Source of the DNA: a virus
Direction: 5' to 3' (one strand)
Virus record (IMG/VR): IMGVR_UViG_3300044629_000639
Coordinates: 1-33,314 of that record
Length of the DNA stretch: 33,314 bases
Below are positions 15,058-22,795 of the stretch, piece by piece. The position numbers were made by a program, and so were the translations under genes. Position 1 is the stretch's first letter, and each line of letters starts with the position of its first letter. The notes below the pieces were generated by a model that saw only the letters and a program-made list of their open reading frames with translations, made no database searches and was not told where the DNA came from.

Positions 15058-16923
15058 ATGGGACTACCAACAGGACCTCTGGCGTATTGGCTGAACACAG
15101 CAAAGAAACTCGTCGCACCTGTCGAGGGGCGCATTACCCACAACGCTTGGATAAAGAATCCCGAAAACGCCGCCAAACTCGGCGTCACCGTTGAAGAAGC
15201 TGCCAAAGCCCATCCAGACCTCGTGACCATACGCCAGTTAGGCAGAAACACCGATATCAATCCGATGGCTGAAGGCGCGATGACTGACGCGCAACTCAAA
15301 GCTATCAGCGAAATGGTGCAGCGCCTTGAACTGAATCCCGCAACCAAGGTTCGCGTTGGTGATTCTGTTGGTAATTTGTACGAAAGCCCTTCCATGATGG
15401 ACTTTCTTGGAGTTGGGCGCGTCAAAGATCTTCCTCAAGGATACGGTAAAGGCGGTCCTGTGAAGATGAGTAAGGGTGGGGAATTCAACTTCGCCGATCC
15501 CAAACACCGTCAACGAGAAGACGAGTGGGAAAGGTTAAAAGCTTCCGCAAACTCCTCATCCATGACAGAAGGCCGCGCTGCGAAACCAGTAAATCCCGAC
15601 TTGATCAGCAACTCACTATTTGCGGCACCGTTGATGGCGGCCACTGGAATGATAGGGCGAGGCTCAGCTCCCGCTGTTGGGAGAGCAATACCTAAAGTTG
15701 CCAAAATGATTGGCGAAGGAATACGAACTCGGCCAGCAATCCTTGGGGGGTTTGGACTTGGGGCGGGTGTAGAAGCTCTTAGTGACGACCCTACCGTGCA
15801 AGGAGCGTTGGCTAGTGGGCTAGTCGGGGCAGCAGGAATGGCGTCCCCTATCCCGACAATGATCGCACAAGGCGCTCTTCATGCGGGAGATGCGGAGGCG
15901 GGAGGAGCTGGCAGCTTACGCTTAATAGTAGATGCCGCAAGAAAAATGGGATTTCATACTCCCGTGTATCATGGCACTCGAAATGCTAGTATAGTTGATG
16001 ATATACTCAGAGGAAAGCCCTCCGCCAATCAGATAGACAAATATCTTGGCCCGCATGTTGCGGCAGATCCTAGGGTATCAGACGCCTTTGCAACAAAGTT
16101 TTATGCTCAGCGTCCCGGAGAAAAAATTGGGACAGATGACCTATCTGGACCCATGCGCATAGGAAAAAGAGAGCGTAATGTGCTAACCATTCCTGGCGGT
16201 AATATTTTACCGCTGACCATTCGAGGAGAATATAAGAGCCTTCCAACAGACGCGCAGTTCGGTACCGGAGGTCTTGGCTCTGATCTACTTAGATTGGCTA
16301 TAACTGACCCGGAAAAGTACAAAATATATCTACAGAATTGGTTACATAATTCATCTCACGGGTGGATGGATGCGGTTGATTCTGAGAAAATACTTAGTGA
16401 TCTGATTAAAGGTGATTCTGTAGAAATAGGAGTTTTACGCGGAAACAAAGAAGGGAATTTTTATTTTCCAACTCGTAGGATTGGAGATCCGTCTGATTAT
16501 TTAGGACGTCCTATAAAAACAAATACGGTAGAAGTAAATTCTTTACAGCAGCTAATAGATAAAAATCCGAACAAGGTAAGGACATCCTCGGTCGCTACTC
16601 CGGAAGAAGAGCCTATATATAGAATGCTCGCGGACGCATATAAAAACGAACTTAATGACTCCGGATTTTCTGGTATAAAATATATAAATCAATCCATGAA
16701 AGAAGTGCCTGTGGGATCAGGGTATGATCCGACCAGTTTTATAATCACTGATCCAGCTGCACTGCGCTCCATGTTTGCAAAATTCAATCCCGCAGACGTA
16801 AATAAGACTGGTCTTGGTCTAGCCCAAGGCGGCACCGTAGAAGCCCCAACGGAATCCCCCACCGACTCCGCACCCGATATACAGGCTATAATTACTGCGA
16901 TGAAAGCATACCACAATGCCTAG
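15058..16923 (+). CDS. ADP-ribosyltransferase-like phage protein between terL and portal
   Basis: This 621-residue protein has three regions. Residues 1-200 are soluble with a Gly/Lys-rich patch (GYGKGGPVKMSKGGE). Residues about 205-290 are Gly/Ala-rich and hydrophobic, possibly membrane-interacting. Residues about 300-600 look like an ART fold: YHGTRN (304-309) as the first NAD-site motif, LGPHVAADPRVSDAFA (330-345) as the second, SGFSGIKYINQ (about 535-545), and a tail TDPAALRSMFAKFNPA seen in phage polyvalent or injected ART proteins. The third catalytic residue is not clear. The DNA of the ART part is AT-rich (sample lines 16321, 16441 and 16501 have 19-22 G+C in 60) beside a GC-richer terL, suggesting later acquisition. 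Its position next to the portal suggests a virion or injected effector; this is inference. Confidence 0.55.
   Translation: MGLPTGPLAYWLNTAKKLVAPVEGRITHNAWIKNPENAAKLGVTVEEAAKAHPDLVTIRQLGRNTDINPMAEGAMTDAQLKAISEMVQRLELNPATKVRVGDSVGNLYESPSMMDFLGVGRVKDLPQGYGKGGPVKMSKGGEFNFADPKHRQREDEWERLKASANSSSMTEGRAAKPVNPDLISNSLFAAPLMAATGMIGRGSAPAVGRAIPKVAKMIGEGIRTRPAILGGFGLGAGVEALSDDPTVQGALASGLVGAAGMASPIPTMIAQGALHAGDAEAGGAGSLRLIVDAARKMGFHTPVYHGTRNASIVDDILRGKPSANQIDKYLGPHVAADPRVSDAFATKFYAQRPGEKIGTDDLSGPMRIGKRERNVLTIPGGNILPLTIRGEYKSLPTDAQFGTGGLGSDLLRLAITDPEKYKIYLQNWLHNSSHGWMDAVDSEKILSDLIKGDSVEIGVLRGNKEGNFYFPTRRIGDPSDYLGRPIKTNTVEVNSLQQLIDKNPNKVRTSSVATPEEEPIYRMLADAYKNELNDSGFSGIKYINQSMKEVPVGSGYDPTSFIITDPAALRSMFAKFNPADVNKTGLGLAQGGTVEAPTESPTDSAPDIQAIITAMKAYHNA
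16884..16892 (+). promoter_or_regulatory. Candidate -10 (GGCTATAAT) before the portal gene
   Basis: GGCTATAAT lies 24 nt upstream of the portal ATG, inside the end of the ART-like gene where it encodes part of QAIITA. It matches the recurrent motif; a transcript would start about 17 nt before the ATG. Confidence 0.35.
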
Positions 16924-19660
16924 CCCAATTTCCGACCAGTCTGCCGATTTCGATTCGCTCGCTCGGGACCTCCCCCCGGACGGCGTTACAGAACTTGAAG
17001 ACGGCAGCGCGCTTGTTGAGGACCCCTCCGAGACGGTCGCTTCTTCCACCGACGATTTCGGCGCCAACCTTGCTGAAACCCTTTCCGAATTCGAACTCAA
17101 CACGATATCATCGTCGCTGGTTGAGCTGATTGAAGCGGACAAGACTGCTCGTGAGGAGCGCGACAAACAACAAGCTGAGGGAATTCGCAGAACCGGCCTC
17201 GGCGATGACGCTCCCGGCGGAGCGACCTTCGAAGGTGCTAGCAAGATCGTTCATCCGGTGCTCGCTGAAGGGTGCGTGGACTTCTCAGCGCGTGCGATCA
17301 AAGAGTTGTTCCCGGCCAACGGCCCAGTCAAGACTAAGATCTTCGGCAAGGTTGATGAGCAGAAACTGGAGAAGTCCCGCAAGAAACGCGATTTCTTGAA
17401 TTGGTACGTCACTGAGAAGATGCCGGAGTACCGCAGTGAGAAGGAAATCCTTTTCACTCAGCTGCCGCTCGGTGGATCGCAGTACGAGAAATACTGGTTT
17501 GACGGTAAACGAGTTCGCATGGAATTCGTTCCGATCGACAAAGTATATCTTCCGTTCTCAGCCAACTCATTCTACACAGCCAGTCGCATCACCCACGAAC
17601 GCGACCTGACGGAAGCGATGGTTGATGAGCATATTGATTCCGGTTTCTACCGCAATGTTTTCTCCAGTTCAGACGACGTTCCTGAAGAAACGGCAAGCCA
17701 AAGCGCAACAGACAAGATTGAAGGAAAAGAGTCCGGCGGATACAACAAAGACGGCGTCCGCGCAGTGTACGAAGTCACATGCGAATGGGACATCGACAAG
17801 CAAGGTCGGAAACCGTACGTTATCCACATTGACGAACCGACCGGCAAGATTGCAGCAATCTACCGCAACTGGAAAGAGTCTGACGACACCTACACCAAAC
17901 TCGACTGGTGGGTAGAGGACAAGTTTATCCCGTGGCGCGGCGCGTACGGAATTGGATTCCCACACCTGATCGGTGGAATGGCAGCAGCCCTTACAGGCTC
18001 ACTTCGCGCCCTACTAGATTCTGCCCATATCAACAACGCCCCTTCCGCCATCAAACTCAAGGGTGGCCGCGCGAGTGGGCAGAATATCAACATCGATGTG
18101 ACCGGCGTCACGGAGATGGAAGCGCCGGCAGGCACGGACGACATCCGCAAGATCATGATGCCGTTGCCGTTCAACCCGCCATCACAGGTTCTGTTCCAGC
18201 TGTTGGATTGGATCACTGGCCAAGCGAAGGGCGTGGTCGCTACTGCTGAAGAGCGCATCGCTGACGCTGGTAGTCAGATGCCTGTGGGAACGGCGCTTGC
18301 GCTCATCGAGCAAGGCTCTCAGGTCTTCAGCAGCATTCACGCCAGACTACACGAAGCCCAGCGCCGCGCACTGAAGATCATCTGCCGCCTGATTGCCGAC
18401 TACAGCGAACACGCTCTTGCTGATCTTGGTCGTTTTGACTTGGTTCCGGCGGACTTCCTAGACAGCGACGACGTAGAGCCTGTTTCCGACCCCAACATCT
18501 TCAGCGAAACACAGCGATTCGCTCAAATGCAGGGTGTCATGCAGCTCGCTGGCGGAGACGTTCAGGATCCTAGCATTCCGTGGAACAAAATCGCCATCCG
18601 CCGTCGCATGCTGGACATGCTACGCGTCGACAACACCGACGAATTGCTTCCCAAGCCTCCCGTTCCGATCACTGCCGATCCTGCTCAAGAAAACGTGGCA
18701 GTCATGCAGGGCGCGCAGCTCAAAGCATCACCTGTGCAAGATCACTTAGCCCACATCAAGGTTCATCTGATGTTTGTTCTTCATCCGATGATCGCGGCTT
18801 CTCAGGGTCTAGGACAACCCCTCGCAGGGCTCATGGCTCACGTTCAAGAGCATTTTATCCTTGACTACCAACACGTGTATCAATCCGCACTGATGGTCGC
18901 TCAAGCTCAGAATCCCGGAGCCAGCCCAGATCAACTCGCTCTTATAGCTGCGATGCAGACTCAACAGGCTACCAGCGCTCACGACCAACAGTTGGCTCCG
19001 ATGCTTCAGCAAGCGACACAGTTGGTGCAAAGCAAGAATCCTCCGCCGCCGACCGATCCCGCTGTCGAAGCAACATTCAAGGCCGCGATGGCCAACATCG
19101 ACGCTAAGAAGGCTGCGGACGCCGAAGCTAACAAGCTCGCCATCCAGAAGCACAACGATGAAATGGCCGCTCGTCAGCGAGAGTTTGACGCTGCCCCGAT
19201 GGTTGAGCAAATGAAGCGCGAGCACGAGGCGCAAATGGAAGTGCTTCGCATGCAGCGCGAGGATGAGCAGAAACAATTCGCGGAAATGATGGCGAATCAG
19301 CGCAACGATCAAGACAATCGCATGTCGCAAATGACGGAGCTTCTCAAGAACAAAGACGACAACGACACCGCAGTCATCCTTGAGGCGATGAAACAGCAAA
19401 TGGCATCTATGCAAGAATCCCTCGTTCAAGCTGAGTCCGGTAGAACTCAGACCGCTGAGATGGCCGACACAGCGCCGATCATGAAGCAGCTGCAAGAGAC
19501 GTTGAAGCATAGTCAAGAAGCTCAGAAGCAAGACGATCATCGCGCAGCCATGACCAGTATCATGGAAGGATTGAAAGGCGTCACTGAGCATCTCGCCAAA
19601 CCTAAGATGATCATCAAGGATGAGAACGGTAAGGCAATCGGCATTGGGCCGCAATCATGA
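16916..19660 (+). CDS. Portal (head-to-tail connector) protein
   Basis: This 914-residue protein follows terminase, as portals do. The N-terminal 80 residues are acidic and disordered. The core (about 100-600) has portal-like parts: IVHPVLAEGCVDFSARAIKELF, LPLGGSQYEKYWFDGKRVR, IDKVYLPFSANSFYTASRIT, and a helical stretch through IADAGSQMPVGTALALIEQGSQVFSSIHARLHEAQR. Residues about 690-900 are a long Gln/Glu/Met-rich coiled coil (AAMANIDAKKAADAEANKLA, MVEQMKREHEAQME), compatible with an extended barrel as in P22-like portals. The start overlaps the previous stop by 8 bases. It forms the ring through which DNA enters and leaves. The length is at the large end for portals. Confidence 0.78.
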   Translation: MPSPISDQSADFDSLARDLPPDGVTELEDGSALVEDPSETVASSTDDFGANLAETLSEFELNTISSSLVELIEADKTAREERDKQQAEGIRRTGLGDDAPGGATFEGASKIVHPVLAEGCVDFSARAIKELFPANGPVKTKIFGKVDEQKLEKSRKKRDFLNWYVTEKMPEYRSEKEILFTQLPLGGSQYEKYWFDGKRVRMEFVPIDKVYLPFSANSFYTASRITHERDLTEAMVDEHIDSGFYRNVFSSSDDVPEETASQSATDKIEGKESGGYNKDGVRAVYEVTCEWDIDKQGRKPYVIHIDEPTGKIAAIYRNWKESDDTYTKLDWWVEDKFIPWRGAYGIGFPHLIGGMAAALTGSLRALLDSAHINNAPSAIKLKGGRASGQNINIDVTGVTEMEAPAGTDDIRKIMMPLPFNPPSQVLFQLLDWITGQAKGVVATAEERIADAGSQMPVGTALALIEQGSQVFSSIHARLHEAQRRALKIICRLIADYSEHALADLGRFDLVPADFLDSDDVEPVSDPNIFSETQRFAQMQGVMQLAGGDVQDPSIPWNKIAIRRRMLDMLRVDNTDELLPKPPVPITADPAQENVAVMQGAQLKASPVQDHLAHIKVHLMFVLHPMIAASQGLGQPLAGLMAHVQEHFILDYQHVYQSALMVAQAQNPGASPDQLALIAAMQTQQATSAHDQQLAPMLQQATQLVQSKNPPPPTDPAVEATFKAAMANIDAKKAADAEANKLAIQKHNDEMAARQREFDAAPMVEQMKREHEAQMEVLRMQREDEQKQFAEMMANQRNDQDNRMSQMTELLKNKDDNDTAVILEAMKQQMASMQESLVQAESGRTQTAEMADTAPIMKQLQETLKHSQEAQKQDDHRAAMTSIMEGLKGVTEHLAKPKMIIKDENGKAIGIGPQS

Positions 19661-20127
19661 CCCAAGCCGTCATCGAAGACCGCCGCCACGACCCACAAAT
19701 CTCTATTGCGGTGATGTCGCACATGGAAGAACGACTGACGGCACACGCGGTACAAATGGAACGAAAGTTCGACAACCATACGAAAGATGAGATGGAACGC
19801 TACGCCGAAATCCTCACATTGATCGCACAGTCGAACACTGACCACAACGAACGACACAAGGCGTTACTTCAATCGGTCGAGAGTCACATGGACAAGACAG
19901 CAGAAATCTATGACCACTTTGTCGAGGCGTTTCCCGCCGACAAGAAGGGCAAGCCCGACTTTCACGGTCATGCTGCCGCCCACGACTCATGGATTGAAAG
20001 CTCCAAGGAAACCAAAGAATTGATCGGCTACGTCAAGAAGATTGTACTGGCGTCTGCTGCCACTGCGCTTGTAAGCTGGGTCACGTTCCTGATCTGGAAC
20101 GGTGTGCTGCATGGGCCGGCAAAATGA
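19657..20127 (+). CDS. Small membrane-anchored coiled-coil protein of the lysis cassette
   Basis: This 156-residue protein has a His/Glu-rich helical region (residues 20-95) followed by one membrane segment near the C-terminus (about 128-148, IVLASAATALVSWVTFLIW). Its start overlaps the portal stop (ATGA) and its stop overlaps the endolysin start. Position and shape suggest a role in lysis, such as a holin accessory or spanin-like protein. It could equally be a virion membrane protein. No lipobox or signal peptide is visible. Confidence 0.55.
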   Translation: MTQAVIEDRRHDPQISIAVMSHMEERLTAHAVQMERKFDNHTKDEMERYAEILTLIAQSNTDHNERHKALLQSVESHMDKTAEIYDHFVEAFPADKKGKPDFHGHAAAHDSWIESSKETKELIGYVKKIVLASAATALVSWVTFLIWNGVLHGPAK

Positions 20128-20537
20128 TCACCGTCGACCAATACTTCGGCCCTTGGGGAGAGTGTGATGACATCACCGAAGAGCGGCGAGACAACGCTGC
20201 TGAGTTACTCCATGCTTGCGCTGCCCTTGAGTATTTTGCTCTCCGCGATGGCGTTGAGTTCCCTGACAATCCTCACACTGGCAGCGGCGTATCTGGACAG
20301 ACTTACGGAGGGTTCCGACCCCAAGAGTGTACGCAGGGCGCACCTCACTCTAGTCACAAAGAAGGATTGGCAGTAGACCGCTACGACCCAGACGGCAAGA
20401 TTGACGATTGGTGCATGAGTAACCTGATGACACTGGCGTCCTGCGGCATCTACATCGAACACCCGTCTGCGACTCCCGGTTGGAGTCATTGGACGATCCG
20501 CGCACCGAAGTCCGGCAATAGGGTATTTTATCCATGA
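20124..20537 (+). CDS. Endolysin, M15-family peptidase
   Basis: This 137-residue enzyme has the zinc peptidase pattern of phage L-alanyl-D-glutamate or D,D-peptidases: GFRPQ (63-67), SSHKEGLAVDRYDPDG (76-91) with His78 and Asp85, and the last ligand in GWSHWTI (119-125) with His122. There is no signal sequence, so it needs the holin encoded next. It cleaves the peptide stem of peptidoglycan at the end of infection. It overlaps both neighbours by 4 bases. Confidence 0.82.
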   Translation: MITVDQYFGPWGECDDITEERRDNAAELLHACAALEYFALRDGVEFPDNPHTGSGVSGQTYGGFRPQECTQGAPHSSHKEGLAVDRYDPDGKIDDWCMSNLMTLASCGIYIEHPSATPGWSHWTIRAPKSGNRVFYP

Positions 20538-21040
20538 ACGATTTTCTGCTAGGTATTGCCCCCACTATCGCGTCGGCGCTACTCGGGCCACTTGGCGGCG
20601 TTGCCGTCGCCGGCCTCGGCAAGATATTTGGCCTGGACGCCGCAACCACGAAGGACGTTACCAAGGCCATCGCGGAAGGCAAGATCACGCCCGACCAACT
20701 GGCCGACATCAAGAAACTGGAAATGGAGTTTCAGGCTAAGGAAAAGGAATTGGGTTTCCGTTTCACTGAACTTGAGTTCAAGGACAGGGATAGCGCACGG
20801 CAGATGCAGATCGCCACGAAGTCCTCGACGCCCACCGTGCTTACCTACATGATTACGGTCGGGTTCTTCGCCATCCTTGGCCTGATGCTTTACGACGACA
20901 ACATCGTGAATTCGCCCCCGCTGCTCATCATGCTCGGTTCGCTCGGCACGGCGTGGACGGGGTGCATCGCGTATTGGTTCGGAACGACGAGCAACAGCCT
21001 TAGCAAGACCAACCTGTTGGCGCAATCCGCGCCTAAGTAA
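20534..21040 (+). CDS. Holin, three-helix (GTA_holin_3TM-like)
   Basis: This 168-residue protein has a hydrophobic N-terminal helix (residues 4-30, LLGIAPTIASALLGPLGGVA). A charged amphipathic middle (DQLADIKKLEMEFQAKEKEL, FKDRDSARQMQIATKSSTPT) follows, then two membrane segments (about 101-120 and 127-150). The KDRxSARxMQ...T motif before the second helix is typical of the GTA 3TM holin family. The ATG overlaps the endolysin stop. It should form the membrane hole that releases the endolysin. Confidence 0.82.
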   Translation: MNDFLLGIAPTIASALLGPLGGVAVAGLGKIFGLDAATTKDVTKAIAEGKITPDQLADIKKLEMEFQAKEKELGFRFTELEFKDRDSARQMQIATKSSTPTVLTYMITVGFFAILGLMLYDDNIVNSPPLLIMLGSLGTAWTGCIAYWFGTTSNSLSKTNLLAQSAPK

Positions 21041-21051
21041 GGAGTAACACA

Positions 21052-21483
21052 ATGAGCACATCTACCACCAGTGCCAACGCGCTGCAAGACCTGATCTACA
21101 AGGCTACCACTTGGGGCGACATCGCTGAAAACGACACCACCTCACCGGCCACCAACATTCAGATCGCCCTCCACACCGGCGCTGGCCCGACTACCTCAAG
21201 CCAGTCGAGCAATGAGGTGACGGTTGGCGAGTGGAACACCTACGCTCGGCTGAACATTGCCCGTGGTGCTGGATGGGATGCAGCGTCGAATGGTATGACT
21301 CAGAACGCGGCGATTGCTCAGTTCGTCGAAATGGCGTCTGGCACCGGCTGTACGATCACCTACGTTTCAACGGGTGTCGGCGGCACGATCATCCACTACG
21401 GCTCTCTGGCCGCACCGCGTACCGTGTCTGCCGGTATTCAGCCGCAGTTCGCTGCCAACGCGCTGAAGAGCACCCAGACATGA
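21052..21483 (+). CDS. Minor structural / tail-fibre-associated protein
   Basis: This 143-residue protein starts NALQDLIYKATTWGD and then IQIALHTGAGPTTSSQSSNEVT, WNTYARLNIARGAGW. The L-Y-x-ALHT ... E ... YAR pattern is common in a phage family often labelled tail-fibre or virion protein. It is rich in Thr, Ser and Gly and probably beta-structured. AAGGAG lies 7 nt before the ATG. Its stop overlaps the next start. The virion role is family-based inference. Confidence 0.6.
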   Translation: MSTSTTSANALQDLIYKATTWGDIAENDTTSPATNIQIALHTGAGPTTSSQSSNEVTVGEWNTYARLNIARGAGWDAASNGMTQNAAIAQFVEMASGTGCTITYVSTGVGGTIIHYGSLAAPRTVSAGIQPQFAANALKSTQT

Positions 21484-21650
21484 CCATCGAAGTCGGCTAC
21501 TACTGCAAGGAATGCAGTTCTCCTGCCATGTTGATCGACGGTGAGATCGTCCGCTCATGTACGCACACCGGCACCGTCGTCGCTGAGTTGGAAGCGCATG
21601 TGACTGCCAACGGAGGCATAAGTGATGCACCAAGCCCAAGCAACGGCTGA
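21480..21650 (+). CDS. Tiny Cys-containing protein, 56 aa (degenerate zinc ribbon)
   Basis: This frame starts MTIEVGYYCKECSSPAMLID with a CxxC pair and has a single later Cys (RSCTHTGT). The start ATG overlaps the previous stop as ATGA, and its end overlaps the next small gene. The pattern suggests half of a zinc ribbon with His as a possible fourth ligand. Too short for standard cut-offs but coding is supported by both overlaps. Function unknown. Confidence 0.6.
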   Translation: MTIEVGYYCKECSSPAMLIDGEIVRSCTHTGTVVAELEAHVTANGGISDAPSPSNG

Positions 21651-21792
21651 AGAACAACAGGAGACTCCGCTCTACGTCTGTTCTGAGTGCGGGGAAACTG
21701 TGATCGTCTACAACGGACGACCGTTCTTCACATGCACCTGCGAGGCAAGGCAGATCGTGCTGACCGAAGAAGGGCTGAAGCGTGGGCTTTGA
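21625..21792 (+). CDS. Tiny zinc-ribbon protein, 55 aa
   Basis: An ATG at 21625 (or GTG at 21622) is preceded by GGAGG at 8 nt. The product begins MHQAQATAEEQQ and has CSEC (residues 19-22) and CTC (37-39), four cysteines in all, as in small zinc ribbons. It overlaps the preceding 56-residue gene by 26 nt and the following structural gene by 11 nt in other frames. A similar CxxC protein occurs at 32762. Such small proteins are often encoded beside phage structural genes; the role is unknown. Confidence 0.6.
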   Translation: MHQAQATAEEQQETPLYVCSECGETVIVYNGRPFFTCTCEARQIVLTEEGLKRGL

Positions 21793-22795
21793 GACTATCG
21801 CGCAGATGGCGACCGCTTGGGACGTTGGGCGCGTCTGGCGGCAGTCTATCCACAAGACAGGTACGCCGCTGCTTCCTGCTGTGGGGTACTGGGCCGACCT
21901 GTCGATGGCTGCAGGGATGCCCAAGTACAACGCCTACGTCGGCGGCCAGCAGGAATTCACCCCGATGGTGGGTACGTCCAACTTCGGTATCTACACTGGT
22001 GGCGGGTCGCACTCGGAGTGGTCTGCATCGACGACCTACGCCTCTGGCGCACAGGTGCTGATCTCTGCCACGCAGGACATCTACATCTCGCTGCAAGCGG
22101 GCAACCTGAACCACGAGGTGAGTGAAGCGTCGTGGTGGAGCTACGTAGGCAAGGGCAACAAGTTCATCTCGCGCATGATGTTCGGCGGTTCTGGGGTGGC
22201 TAATAGCGCATTCCCTGCCAACATGATGCTGTGTGACTATGTGGGCTTCTACCCGCTGATCGACTTGGACAACACCGACCCGCAGGACTTCGATAACACG
22301 CAGACCCCACTACGCTACGCGGATGAAGGTATGCAGGTGATGGTGGTCTGTACCACGCCGCAATCCGCGCTGTCTCCGCAGCAATGCTTTATGACCTTCG
22401 TCAATCAGGACGATGAAACGGACGTGGCTTCGTTCTATGTCCAAGCAGCGAACATCGGGCAAGTCAATGTGACCTCTGCGAACATCACTGGCGTGGTATC
22501 TACAGCTTCTCCGTTCGTGCCTCTCGGCCCGCGCAGTTCAAGTGTCAAGCGGATTACCCAGATTCAGATGATGAACTCTGCCGGTGGATTTGCTGCCTTC
22601 GTGTTAGTCAAGCCGCTGACGCAAGTGCATGTGCCTGAGATTATTACGCCGGTTGAGCTTGATCTGGTGATTCAGCGGCAACCCGTTCCAGAGGTGCTGC
22701 ACGGTGCGTACCTCAACATGATCTATTTCCCCTGCTCGGCAGGAACCGCCACCGGAATCGTCCGTGGGCAAATCGACTTTATAAGGAGCGCATGA
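21782..22795 (+). CDS. Structural protein A (paralogue of the next gene)
   Basis: This 337-residue protein starts at a GTG inside the previous gene. The C-terminal 170 residues share parts with the next protein: TPLRYADEGMQVMV, FMTFVNQDDE, PFVPLGPRSSSVKRITQIQM and AAFVLVKPLTQVHV. The N-terminal part has VGYWADLSMAAGMPKYNAY and a short beta region near 85-110 (WSASTTYASGAQVLI) that looks like a carbohydrate-binding-module-type sandwich. Probably a virion surface or tail-associated protein. I do not recognise a named family. Confidence 0.6.
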   Translation: MGFETIAQMATAWDVGRVWRQSIHKTGTPLLPAVGYWADLSMAAGMPKYNAYVGGQQEFTPMVGTSNFGIYTGGGSHSEWSASTTYASGAQVLISATQDIYISLQAGNLNHEVSEASWWSYVGKGNKFISRMMFGGSGVANSAFPANMMLCDYVGFYPLIDLDNTDPQDFDNTQTPLRYADEGMQVMVVCTTPQSALSPQQCFMTFVNQDDETDVASFYVQAANIGQVNVTSANITGVVSTASPFVPLGPRSSSVKRITQIQMMNSAGGFAAFVLVKPLTQVHVPEIITPVELDLVIQRQPVPEVLHGAYLNMIYFPCSAGTATGIVRGQIDFIRSA

